The notes beneath the pieces are model-generated. The model worked only from the letters and a program-made list of their open reading frames with translations. It had not been told where the DNA came from and did not search any database. The translations under genes and the position numbers were made by a program. Below are positions 28,270 to 36,071 of a DNA stretch of 64,000 nt, piece by piece. The stretch lies in the NCBI RefSeq assembly GCF_018333235.1, contig NZ_BORP01000001.1:620001-684000 (forward strand), given 5' to 3'. The stretch's first letter is position 1. Each line of letters begins with the position of its first letter. Source of the DNA: Ornithinibacillus bavariensis (GTDB lineage Bacteria > Bacillota > Bacilli > Bacillales > Amphibacillaceae).

Positions 28270-29187
28270 ATGTGGCTTAATTTACAAATTTTTGGTTTCC
28301 GTGCATTATGGAGCCCATATTTCTTTTTATTTGTTGTTGCTTTAGGTGTTGCTTACTATTTAATTACAGGTCCACTTCGACATAAATTTGGAGTTGTAGA
28401 TAAACCGACCATAAAACAATACTGGTTCTTTTATATAGGTTTATTCTTACTTTATATTGTAAAGGGATCTCCAGTGGATTTGTTAACCCATATTATGCTT
28501 TCCGCACATATGGCGCAAATGGCAATATACATATTGGTATTTCCAATTTTAATGATAAAAGGAATTCCTAAATGGATATGGGAGAGGATTTTATTAAAAC
28601 CAGTGGTAAAACCAATTCTAAAAGTATTGACCTTTCCTCTTATCGCAATTGTGCTTTTTAACGGAGCTTTTTCATTCTATCATTTACCGTCCATCTTTGA
28701 TTTGACAAAATCGTCGGATGTTGCACATATTGCGATTCATTTAGTACTTTTAATTTTTGGTTTTTTAGTTTGGTTTCCAGTCATGTCACCAGTAGAAGAG
28801 TTTGGTCCAATTAAGCATCCACTAGTAAAAATATTTTATATTTTTGGTAATAGTGTTCTTATAACACCTGCTTGTGTTCTTATAATTTTCTCAGATGTCC
28901 CACTTTATGCTGCATATAGCTCTAGTGGCGCTTGGCTTCAAGCTTTAGCATTGTGTGTACCTGGTGATGTATTAAATGGTCTTGCGTCGACCATCCAGTT
29001 GTCGGGTCCCGAAATGTTTTCTGCTCTAAGCACATTAGAGGATCAACAGCTTGGTGGAATTATCATGAAAATAATGCAGGAAATTACCTATGGAATCATC
29101 TTAGCAAAAGTATTTTATGCTTGGTTCAGTCCTGAAACATTAAAGATTGATCCACTTCCACCAAAACCAATACATGAAGGAAGTTAG
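28270..29187 (+). CDS. ctaG: Cytochrome c oxidase assembly factor CtaG
   Basis: The 305-residue protein has about seven transmembrane helices and belongs to the caa3-type CtaG family (DUF1404-like), needed for active caa3 oxidase in Bacillus, probably through copper delivery. ATG 28270 has GGAG 7 nt upstream; a GTG three codons earlier is too close to that site. His residues occur at AHMAQM and IAIHLVLL in helices, consistent with metal handling. Confidence 0.92.
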   Translation: MWLNLQIFGFRALWSPYFFLFVVALGVAYYLITGPLRHKFGVVDKPTIKQYWFFYIGLFLLYIVKGSPVDLLTHIMLSAHMAQMAIYILVFPILMIKGIPKWIWERILLKPVVKPILKVLTFPLIAIVLFNGAFSFYHLPSIFDLTKSSDVAHIAIHLVLLIFGFLVWFPVMSPVEEFGPIKHPLVKIFYIFGNSVLITPACVLIIFSDVPLYAAYSSSGAWLQALALCVPGDVLNGLASTIQLSGPEMFSALSTLEDQQLGGIIMKIMQEITYGIILAKVFYAWFSPETLKIDPLPPKPIHEGS

Positions 29188-29253
29188 AGCGGAAAGGAGG
29201 GATAGAACCTCCTTTTCATCTCTTTTTTATAATTAGGGAGGGAAATACAATAG

Positions 29254-29709
29254 ATGGAAATCTTACCTACATTAAGTACGTCTTTTATCTTATTAAGCGC
29301 TATTCTAGTAGCAATTGGTTGGAGACTTATTGTAACCAATAAACCAAAAGCTCATAAGAGAGTGATGATTGCTGCTGCAATTAGTGCACTATTGTTTTTT
29401 ATTATTTATATGTCTCGTACAGTATTTGCGGGGAACACTAGCTTTGGTGGTCCGGAAAACATAAAAATTTATTATACGATATTTTTAATATTCCATATCT
29501 TTTTAGCGACTACCGGTGCGGTCTTCGGGATTGTTACATTATATTTGGCATTTAAACGGAAAATCTCGAAGCATCGAAAAATCGGCCCTATAACTGCTGT
29601 TATATGGTTTGGTAGTGCGATAACAGGTATCGCAGTTTATTTATTGCTTTATGTGTTTTTTCATGGTGGTCAAACCACGAGCTTAATTAAAGCAATATTG
29701 GGTACATAA
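29254..29709 (+). CDS. DUF420 family membrane protein (YozB/CtaM-like)
   Basis: This 151-residue protein has four or five transmembrane helices, with conserved His in KPKAHKR and FHIFLATTG and the C-terminal FKRKISKHRKIGP segment of DUF420. Family members (YozB in Bacillus, CtaM in Staphylococcus) are linked to maturation of haem A oxidases. The position right after ctaG supports such a role; it is inference here. Confidence 0.85.
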   Translation: MEILPTLSTSFILLSAILVAIGWRLIVTNKPKAHKRVMIAAAISALLFFIIYMSRTVFAGNTSFGGPENIKIYYTIFLIFHIFLATTGAVFGIVTLYLAFKRKISKHRKIGPITAVIWFGSAITGIAVYLLLYVFFHGGQTTSLIKAILGT

Positions 29710-29712
29710 TTA

Positions 29713-29748
29713 AAAATGTGATAGCGAATTAGCTATCACATTTTTTTT
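29713..29748. terminator. Bidirectional terminator
   Basis: A perfect 13-bp stem AAAATGTGATAGC with loop GAATTA is followed by T8 on the plus strand and TTTTTAATT on the minus strand. It serves the DUF420 gene and the convergent permease gene. Confidence 0.9.
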
Positions 29749-30790
29749 ATATTTTAATATTAATACGGATAATTTCTGCTTCTCGTGCAGAATTATAAAT
29801 AATAATGATTAATGGTCCGATAATAAAACCTAAAATACCAAAGATTTTAAGACCTAAAAACATAGAAATTAAGGTTGCTAGTGGGGAAAGTCCCATATGC
29901 TTACCCATTACTTTAGGTTCTACTGTTCTTCTAATCGCTAATAATATGATTGCTAGAATAGATAATTCGATACCGGTTTGAACATCACCTGCTAAAAACA
30001 TAATTAGTGCCCATGGTCCAAGTATGATGATGGAGCCGATAATTGGTATGATGTCGATAACCCATATAATTAAAGACATAATAAGCGCTACATCTGGAGC
30101 AATTATAAATAAGCCAATTAAAGAAACTGCAAAAATTAATAAGCTTACCAAAAATTGTGCCTTAAAGAATCCTACAATAACACTTTTAATCCGACTATTC
30201 ATAAAGGCGACTTTTTTCGCTGTTTCCTCTGTGAATAATTGATATATCTTTTTTCTAAGTATAGGCAACTCTAGCATAAATAAAAACAGTGCAATTAGAT
30301 AGACTAATATACTAACAATATACTGGGGTACTTCCGCAAAGATCTTTGCAACCTTATTAATCGTTAATTTTTCTTTAATAGTATCACTTAGCTGACTAAT
30401 GTAATTATCAAAGCTATCGGTTACTGTTTGGACAAATTCAGTAGGCAGATTTTTACCATATTCACTAAACTTTTTTTCTAAATCTTCATAGATACTGTTT
30501 ATTTTATTAATATGGGATGGAACATCTTCAACAAAATTAATTGTTTGTCCGACGGCCTTTGTAACTAAAAAGGAACCTGCTATACCTGCTATAATGATGA
30601 ACGAAAGAAAAACAATAATTACAGCTGATTTTCTAGATAGCTTAACCTTATTCTGAATTAGCCTTACTAATGGATTCAAAGAAAGTGCTGTAAGTACTGC
30701 AATAATAAGTGGTATGGATAATGATAGAACATAAAATCCTACGATTAAGAGAGCTGCGACGATTAGGAAGATAAAAATTTTCCGAAACAA
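29747..30790 (-). CDS. AI-2E family transporter (YtvI/PerM-like permease)
   Basis: This 347-residue protein has two N-terminal transmembrane helices, a soluble region (about 80-145), and six further helices. It ends in the family block with DIIPIIGSIIILGPWALIMF and the VEPKVMGKHMGLSPL motif. The UPF0118/AI-2E family includes the sporulation protein YtvI and various antiporters; the substrate is unknown. The start is TTG 30790 with AAAGGAG 9 nt before. Confidence 0.85.
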   Translation of the reverse strand: MFRKIFIFLIVAALLIVGFYVLSLSIPLIIAVLTALSLNPLVRLIQNKVKLSRKSAVIIVFLSFIIIAGIAGSFLVTKAVGQTINFVEDVPSHINKINSIYEDLEKKFSEYGKNLPTEFVQTVTDSFDNYISQLSDTIKEKLTINKVAKIFAEVPQYIVSILVYLIALFLFMLELPILRKKIYQLFTEETAKKVAFMNSRIKSVIVGFFKAQFLVSLLIFAVSLIGLFIIAPDVALIMSLIIWVIDIIPIIGSIIILGPWALIMFLAGDVQTGIELSILAIILLAIRRTVEPKVMGKHMGLSPLATLISMFLGLKIFGILGFIIGPLIIIIYNSAREAEIIRINIKI

Positions 30791-30902
30791 AAAATTGTAC
30801 TCCTTTCGATTAAAGGGAATGGTTATATACTATCTATACAAAATATAGCATGAAACTATTCCAATGAATAGGACTAAATAATTATAAATTGGTATTGTTT
30901 AC

Positions 30903-30948
30903 AAAAAAAGAACCCGTTATCCTCGAAATAAGAGTATACCAGGTTCTT
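30903..30948 (-). terminator. Terminator after yugN
   Basis: On the minus strand AAGAACC-GGTTCTT closes an imperfect 15-bp stem and is followed by T7. Confidence 0.8.
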
Positions 30949-30970
30949 ATATGATTCATTTCGTTGTAAC

Positions 30971-31339
30971 TTATTCACCTTTAAGTGATTGTAATTCTTC
31001 ACTAAGACTTTGTAAAATCTTTCTTGCCCGTTCTACTAAATTTTCTGGGAAGTTCTCTTCTTCGCCATACTCGATACCGTGTGGGTAATAATGTTTACCT
31101 AGTAAAGGGGTAAGAAGTTTAATGACAGCATCCTTCCGGTCCACATCACCTTCTAGTGCATATCCTTGAACACGGATATAATATGTAACATTTGTTTCGT
31201 TAGAACCAATCTTATAATCATATGTAACACGCTCATAATCCCACTGACCAGCACGAATAAATGCGTGTTTTCCCATAATATGATCTAATGGTTTAAGGTC
31301 TACAACTGTATCTTCAATTCCTAAATTTTCTAATTTCAT
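30971..31339 (-). CDS. yugN: YugN-like family protein
   Basis: This 122-residue protein contains the family block AGQWDYERVTYDYK and later RVQGYALEGDV. YugN-like proteins are small cytoplasmic proteins of unknown function found in Bacillaceae. No membrane or signal segment. AGGTGA precedes the ATG. In B. subtilis yugN is elsewhere, so the location beside the cta and ylb genes is specific to this lineage. Confidence 0.88.
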   Translation of the reverse strand: MKLENLGIEDTVVDLKPLDHIMGKHAFIRAGQWDYERVTYDYKIGSNETNVTYYIRVQGYALEGDVDRKDAVIKLLTPLLGKHYYPHGIEYGEEENFPENLVERARKILQSLSEELQSLKGE

Positions 31340-31544
31340 TTATTTCACCTCACATTTTTGCTCATTAATTTAATAATAGTATTATTTCCCATAACTTGCA
31401 ATGGTAATGGTAAAAATTTGACGTACAGCCATTCCATTCCGCCATTAAATTGTAACGATTTTTTTCCAAAGCCTGTATAATTACCTATATAGCATGGTCA
31501 TAACTTGTTATAGCAAATGATAATTATTTTAATAGATATGATGC

Positions 31545-31566
31545 ATGTTCTTATATAGTAGAACAT
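31545..31566. promoter_or_regulatory. Inverted repeat upstream of ylbC
   Basis: ATGTTCT-N8-AGAACAT, perfect 7-bp arms, 40 bp before ylbC, with the centre TATATAGT. It may be an operator overlapping the promoter. The half-sites are in the opposite order to a LexA box. Confidence 0.35.
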
Positions 31567-31605
31567 AGTGTTAAATATAAGATTTAATAGAGGGAGTTTA
31601 TCGAA

Positions 31606-32676
31606 ATGCGTTTTTTTAGGGGATTAGTATTATTTACTATTGTTGCACTAATAACGTTTTATATATTAGATAAGAAGGACATTGAACCTGATGAGGCGAT
31701 AGAAAGAATAAGTCATATGATTACGCAGAAGAAAAATGAAATTGCGGATAAATCGGTACCAGAGAATATTATTGGCAATCAAAAATTTCAAGGTGAAATC
31801 TACCAGTGGATTGGTAAAAATACTAGCGAATTATTAGCGGCAATTGGTGAACCTATACGTAAGGATTTGAGCAGTTATGGTTATACTTGGTGGGTTTATA
31901 CTAACCATAAAACACAATATATCCAATTCGGTATCTTAGATGATAGAATTGTAACAGTATTTGCGACCGGGAAAGATATCAAGATTGAACCCTTATCAAT
32001 TGGAGCGACATATGAATCAGTGAATACAGAGCTTCAATTTGCAAATGAAGTGACCTATAATCAGGATATTTCGTCATATACCTTTCAATTAGACAAAGAG
32101 GATATGAGAATGCGGCCATTAGTAAAAGTTACAAATGATCTATTTTTACAGTTATATTTTGATACCTTTACTAACGAATTATCATCCATTCGATTGATGA
32201 CAGGAGATATGTTGCTGAAGCAAAGGCCATATGGATTACGTTACCGCGGGGAATTACCGGAAAGTATAGTATTATCAGATGATGAATGGAAAAAAGTAGA
32301 ATATGGTATGGAACAACAAATTTTTGATTTGACAAATATTATCCGATATCGTTTTCAAAAAGACAGCTTAGTTTGGGAAGATAAAGTAAGTGAAGTTGCC
32401 TTTTTGCATAGTAAAGATATGGCGGAAAATCATTATTTTTCCCATTATAGTCAAAACGGGGATGGGTTGAAGGAAAGGTTAGACAAAGAGGATGTGAACT
32501 ATTTTGCTGCTGGAGAAAACATTGCAGCACAATATATCGATGCCCCTGCCGCTGTAGAAGGGTGGTTAAATAGTGAAGGTCATCGGGAAGCATTGCTGCA
32601 TGATGATTATACACATTTAGGTGTAGGGGTATACCATTTATATTACACCCAAAACTTTTTGACGAAGCCTTTTTAA
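31606..32676 (+). CDS. ylbC: CAP-domain protein YlbC
   Basis: This 356-residue protein has one N-terminal hydrophobic segment (about 5-22, signal anchor or signal peptide), a CAP-associated N-terminal domain (about 60-215) and a C-terminal CAP/SCP domain (about 235-350). The CAP domain carries HSKDMAENHYFSH, GENIA and SEGHREALL. YlbC of B. subtilis has the same arrangement. It should act outside the membrane; the CAP His/Glu cavity residues are present, but the function is unknown. Confidence 0.9.
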   Translation: MRFFRGLVLFTIVALITFYILDKKDIEPDEAIERISHMITQKKNEIADKSVPENIIGNQKFQGEIYQWIGKNTSELLAAIGEPIRKDLSSYGYTWWVYTNHKTQYIQFGILDDRIVTVFATGKDIKIEPLSIGATYESVNTELQFANEVTYNQDISSYTFQLDKEDMRMRPLVKVTNDLFLQLYFDTFTNELSSIRLMTGDMLLKQRPYGLRYRGELPESIVLSDDEWKKVEYGMEQQIFDLTNIIRYRFQKDSLVWEDKVSEVAFLHSKDMAENHYFSHYSQNGDGLKERLDKEDVNYFAAGENIAAQYIDAPAAVEGWLNSEGHREALLHDDYTHLGVGVYHLYYTQNFLTKPF

Positions 32677-32695
32677 CGGTTAATCTACAGGGAGG

Positions 32696-32829
32696 CTAAG
32701 TCCCAGGGAACGGGTTGACTGAGCGAAGAATAAGTATACTATATTTTCGGTGTGGTGTTTGTACTATACTTATCGGATTTAATCTTGACTAAATACTATT
32801 GTCTTCGTCTTTTGCTTTCCTGGGATTAG
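32696..32829. repeat. 134-bp nested imperfect palindrome
   Basis: Three complementary pairs nest. CTAA-G-TCCCAGG (32696-32707) pairs with CCTGGGATTAG (32819-32829), 11 bp with one bulge. GCGAAGA (32723-32729) pairs with TCTTCGT (32802-32808). ATAAGTATA (32730-32738) pairs with TATACTTAT (32765-32773). There is no T-run at either end, so it is not a terminator. It may be a structured RNA, or a MITE-like element with terminal inverted repeats. It fills most of the gap between ylbC and ylbD. Confidence 0.6.
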
Positions 32830-32838
32830 GCATTATGC

Positions 32839-32866
32839 ACAGTCACATTCACATAAGCATAAATTA
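32839..32866 (+). promoter_or_regulatory. Possible sigma-K promoter of ylbD
   Basis: AC (32839-32840), 17 bases, then CATAAATTA (32858-32866) fits the sigma-K pattern AC-N16/17-CATANNNTA. YlbD is a spore coat protein, so late mother-cell control is plausible. Confidence 0.45.
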
Positions 32867-32925
32867 TTAATAGTTAATATCATCGTATTTTGGTTGAGAA
32901 TGCTTGATGAATGAGGTGAATGATG

Positions 32926-33321
32926 ATGAGTGATAATCAGTTGCATCCGACTGTTCGCCAGTTTCGAGATTTTATTAACAGACATCCGAGCTTAAGAAAA
33001 GAAATTAGGCGTACAGGTAGGACTTGGCAAGAATATTATGAAAAATGGTCCTTACTTGGTGAAGATGATGAATTCTGGGATGTATATAAAAAAGATTCTA
33101 GTGAGGAAAAAACAACTAAGAAGGATGATAGCAAGGCAGATTTATTTAAACAACTTGTAAAGCTTACGGAAAATATTGATATTGAAAAAGTACAAAAACA
33201 GATTCATCAATTAAGTGGTACTATATCGACAGTTCAGGAATTAATTGATCAATATCAAGGATCTAAAGGTGGAGCACGCCCAATGAATAATCGCCAGCCA
33301 TTTGGTTGGGGCAGGGATTAG
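32926..33321 (+). CDS. ylbD: Spore coat protein YlbD
   Basis: The protein of 131 residues (from ATG 32926, 7 nt after GAGGTG; two more ATGs lie directly upstream) begins MSDNQLHPTVRQFRDFI and has the TWQEYYEKW motif of the YlbD/YlbE-type coat family. The middle is Lys/Asp-rich, and the C terminus is Gly/Arg/Asn-rich. It belongs to the ylbD-ylbE pair and is expected in the spore coat. Confidence 0.88.
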   Translation: MSDNQLHPTVRQFRDFINRHPSLRKEIRRTGRTWQEYYEKWSLLGEDDEFWDVYKKDSSEEKTTKKDDSKADLFKQLVKLTENIDIEKVQKQIHQLSGTISTVQELIDQYQGSKGGARPMNNRQPFGWGRD

Positions 33322-33329
33322 TGATTACA

Positions 33330-33563
33330 ATGCAGAAGGAAGTATATTATTATGTAAAAAGTAGCCAGGAGCTACTTCATTTCATTCGACATAATCCAGA
33401 ATGGTATCGATATTTAACTAGGGATCCTTCGAGAATTAGTGAATGCGAATTAGAAGCGAAGCGATTTTACGGAAGAACCTTCTCCCAAAGGCTTGAAAAA
33501 GTAAATCAAAATGTTCAGATGGTCGGAGTGCTATTGCAATTTGCAGAAATGATGAAAGATTAA
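33330..33563 (+). CDS. ylbE: YlbE-like protein
   Basis: This 77-residue protein begins MQKEVYYYVKS and contains FIRHNPEWYRYLTRDPS, the hallmark of the YlbE-like family. ATG 33330 is chosen; a GTG at 33321 overlapping the ylbD stop gives three extra residues and is a real alternative, since the spacing to AGGGA favours neither. It is coupled to ylbD and probably a sporulation protein, by association. Confidence 0.85.
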   Translation: MQKEVYYYVKSSQELLHFIRHNPEWYRYLTRDPSRISECELEAKRFYGRTFSQRLEKVNQNVQMVGVLLQFAEMMKD

Positions 33564-33617
33564 TTGTTTTTCATTTTCGCCAAAATGATGATAAACTAAT
33601 GGTGGAGGTGAATAACT

Positions 33618-34058
33618 ATGATAGCTACCCTTGAATATGTCGAGATACTAGATAAATCCGAGATGCTGGGGAAAATGGTTCTTAAGTCAGAGGTTTATGA
33701 AGCGTATAGAGATGCAAAGCTAGCTTTATATAATGATGATGAGGCCAACCGGCTTATAAAGGATTTTAATAATGTTAAGGATCTATATGAAGACGTACAA
33801 CGTTTTGGTAGATATCATCCCGATTATTCCGAGATAATGAAATTAGTCCGTACGAAAAAACGTGCGATGGACTTAAATGATAAAGTAGCAGCATATAAGA
33901 TTGCTGAGCGAAGCTTTCAAGGTCTGCTAGATGAAATCAGTCAATATATTGCTCTTAGTGTAAGTGATCATATTAAAGTACCAAAAGATGGTGCAGCACT
34001 AACAGATAGTGGCTGTGGCTGTGGTAGTGGAGGGAGCTGCGGGTGCAAGGCATCCTAG
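33618..34058 (+). CDS. ricF: Regulator YlbF (RicF)
   Basis: This 146-residue helical protein of the YlbF/YmcA family ends in a Cys-rich tail C-G-C-G-S-G-G-S-C-G-C. In B. subtilis RicA, RicF and RicT form a complex with two [4Fe-4S] clusters that stimulates RNase Y-dependent mRNA processing and affects competence, biofilm and sporulation. The Cys tail visible here is the cluster ligand region of RicF. GGAGGTGA precedes ATG 33618. RicA and RicT are not in this window. Confidence 0.93.
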   Translation: MIATLEYVEILDKSEMLGKMVLKSEVYEAYRDAKLALYNDDEANRLIKDFNNVKDLYEDVQRFGRYHPDYSEIMKLVRTKKRAMDLNDKVAAYKIAERSFQGLLDEISQYIALSVSDHIKVPKDGAALTDSGCGCGSGGSCGCKAS

Positions 34059-34134
34059 GCATCTACTCCATTGTATTTTGTAAAGTATTCTGATAAACTA
34101 GTTGAAAATAACTTGTAATGGTGAGGATTTTTTT

Positions 34135-34410
34135 ATGAGAACGAATCGTCAAGGATTAATTGTTTGGTTCCAGCATACAAAGAACATAAAACAATTGAAG
34201 CGTTTAGGACATATATTATATACATCTAAAAGAATGAAGTACGCCGTAATGTATGTGGAACAAGACGAAATTGAAGAAATTGAAAAGAAATTACTAAAAT
34301 ACCCGTTTATCTCAAAGGTAGATCGTTCCTATAAGCCTTTCGTTCGTACGGAATACGAAAATGCAAAGCCAGATAAAGCCAAGCAATATGATTATAAGAT
34401 GGGAATTTAA
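34135..34410 (+). CDS. ylbG: UPF0298 / DUF2129 protein YlbG
   Basis: The 91-residue protein from ATG 34135 (GGTGAGGA upstream) begins MRTNRQGLIVWFQHTKN and has the compact alpha/beta pattern of UPF0298. It follows ylbF, as in most Bacillaceae. Function unknown. An 11-codon upstream extension is unlikely. Confidence 0.9.
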   Translation: MRTNRQGLIVWFQHTKNIKQLKRLGHILYTSKRMKYAVMYVEQDEIEEIEKKLLKYPFISKVDRSYKPFVRTEYENAKPDKAKQYDYKMGI

Positions 34411-34438
34411 ACCCCTTGCATATGCAAGGGGTTTTTTT
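34409..34438 (+). terminator. Terminator after ylbG
   Basis: AAACCCCTTGC pairs perfectly with GCAAGGGGTTT around ATAT, followed by T7; it begins inside the ylbG stop codon. Confidence 0.92.
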
Positions 34439-34672
34439 GTATATAATCATAATCAGTATAGAATTGGTATCGCTAAATTGTTTCTAATTTTGATACTAAC
34501 AGAATATCGGTACTTGATAGCATTTCTTTTAAGTAAACTTATAAAGTAAGTTAAATAACCGAAAAGCCTAGAAATGGAGAATTAATACTATTTGTAAATA
34601 GAGATAAGAGCATTAGTCTAATTGACCGAGAGGTAGTAAAGTATAGTTAATAGACGTTGTTCAAATAGAAAA

Positions 34673-34820
34673 TAAAAAAACCTGCAGAAATTATTCTGCA
34701 GGTCCCTTTGTTTTCTTGTAGAAAACAAAAAGGCAAAGGGAGAGGAGAAACCGGAGGAGAACTTATGGGGAAGTGTAAGTCTTCTCCGTGTTTTGAAACA
34801 ACCAAGCTACGCATTAGCTG
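34673..34820 (-). ncRNA. Probable minus-strand small RNA between ylbG and rsmD
   Basis: On the minus strand CCTGCAGAA/TTCTGCAGG (34681-34702, 9 bp, tetraloop) is followed directly by T7-A-T4, a textbook terminator. Upstream on that strand lies a bulged stem (34752-34788) whose 10-nt loop shows UUCCCC, then an open C-rich stretch, then a hairpin closed by CCCTTTG/CAAAGGG. C-rich loops of this kind pair with Shine-Dalgarno sequences in Gram-positive sRNAs. The 5' end near 34820 (CATAAT at 34825-34830) is a guess. The region also occupies the position of the ylbH-leader element on the plus strand. Confidence 0.55.
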
Positions 34821-34960
34821 TTCCATTATGCTATTATGTACATTGGAAAAAATAATATACATCAGTTCCCTATTTTTTTCTATGAAATGTTTCTGTTTTC
34901 TAATCTATTTCCTTTATGGTAGGATGGAAACGTAATGATGGTAGTCGTGAGGTGTTAATA

Positions 34961-35518
34961 ATGCGTGTGATAGCGGGAATACATAAAGGAAGACAATTAA
35001 AAGCTGTACCAGGTAAGGATACAAGACCAACAACAGATAAGGTTAAAGAAGCAGTATTTCAAATACTTGGTCCTTTTTTTCAAGGTGGTAGTTGCTTAGA
35101 TTTATTTGCAGGAAGCGGTTCATTAGGAATCGAAGCATTAAGTCGCGGAATGGAGACATGTGTTTTTGTCGATAAACATCCTAAAGCCATTCAAACCGTA
35201 AGAGAAAATGTTAGTATGCTAAAGCTAAATGACCATGTAGAAATATTTCGGGCTGAAGCTTATCGAGCATTATCTGCTGCAGGCAAGCGTGGTTTATCCT
35301 TTGATTTAATATTTTTAGATCCGCCATATAACAAGGTGGATTACTTAGAATTAATAGAGTCAATTGAGAAAGAACAATTACTTCGATCTGGTGGAGTTAT
35401 TTATTGTGAGCATGATGCAAATGATATTTTACCAGAAACTTTGCCAGGGTTTTCGATGAAGAAACATACCAATTATGGTGGCACTATTGCGATTACTATT
35501 TTTCAAAAGGAAAATTAA
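34961..35518 (+). CDS. rsmD: 16S rRNA (guanine-966-N2)-methyltransferase RsmD
   Basis: This 185-residue SAM-dependent methyltransferase has motif I DLFAGSGSLGIEA and motif IV D-P-P-Y-N (FLDPPYN), typical of N2-guanine methyltransferases. MRVIAGIHKGRQL is the conserved start, so ATG 34961 with GAGGTG is chosen over an ATG 15 codons earlier. It pairs with coaD, 21 nt downstream, in the standard rsmD-coaD arrangement (ylbH-ylbI). Confidence 0.95.
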   Translation: MRVIAGIHKGRQLKAVPGKDTRPTTDKVKEAVFQILGPFFQGGSCLDLFAGSGSLGIEALSRGMETCVFVDKHPKAIQTVRENVSMLKLNDHVEIFRAEAYRALSAAGKRGLSFDLIFLDPPYNKVDYLELIESIEKEQLLRSGGVIYCEHDANDILPETLPGFSMKKHTNYGGTIAITIFQKEN

Positions 35519-36024
<506 letters not shown>

Positions 36025-36025
<1 letters not shown>

Positions 36026-36069
36026 AAGCTAACCTAGCTTAGAGGGGAATCTCTTCTAGGTTAGCTTTT
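36025..36069. terminator. Terminator between coaD and ylbJ
   Basis: AAGCTAACCTAG pairs with CTAGGTTAGCTT with an inner extension, followed by TTTTATT. The symmetric flanks allow use by the convergent ylbJ gene too. Confidence 0.88.
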
Positions 36070-36071
36070 TA

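Noticed and set aside
31545-31566. LexA (DinR) box before ylbC
   Set aside because: The half-sites are arranged GTTC...GAAC, not GAAC...GTTC.
34673-34830. Naming the minus-strand RNA RoxS/RsaE
   Set aside because: The C-rich loop is similar, but B. subtilis roxS, as I recall, lies in another neighbourhood and the tandem CCCCUUUG repeats are not present.
34647-34862. 71-codon minus-strand frame between ylbG and rsmD
   Set aside because: It runs straight through the strong minus-strand terminator and the structured region, so RNA structure explains it better than coding.
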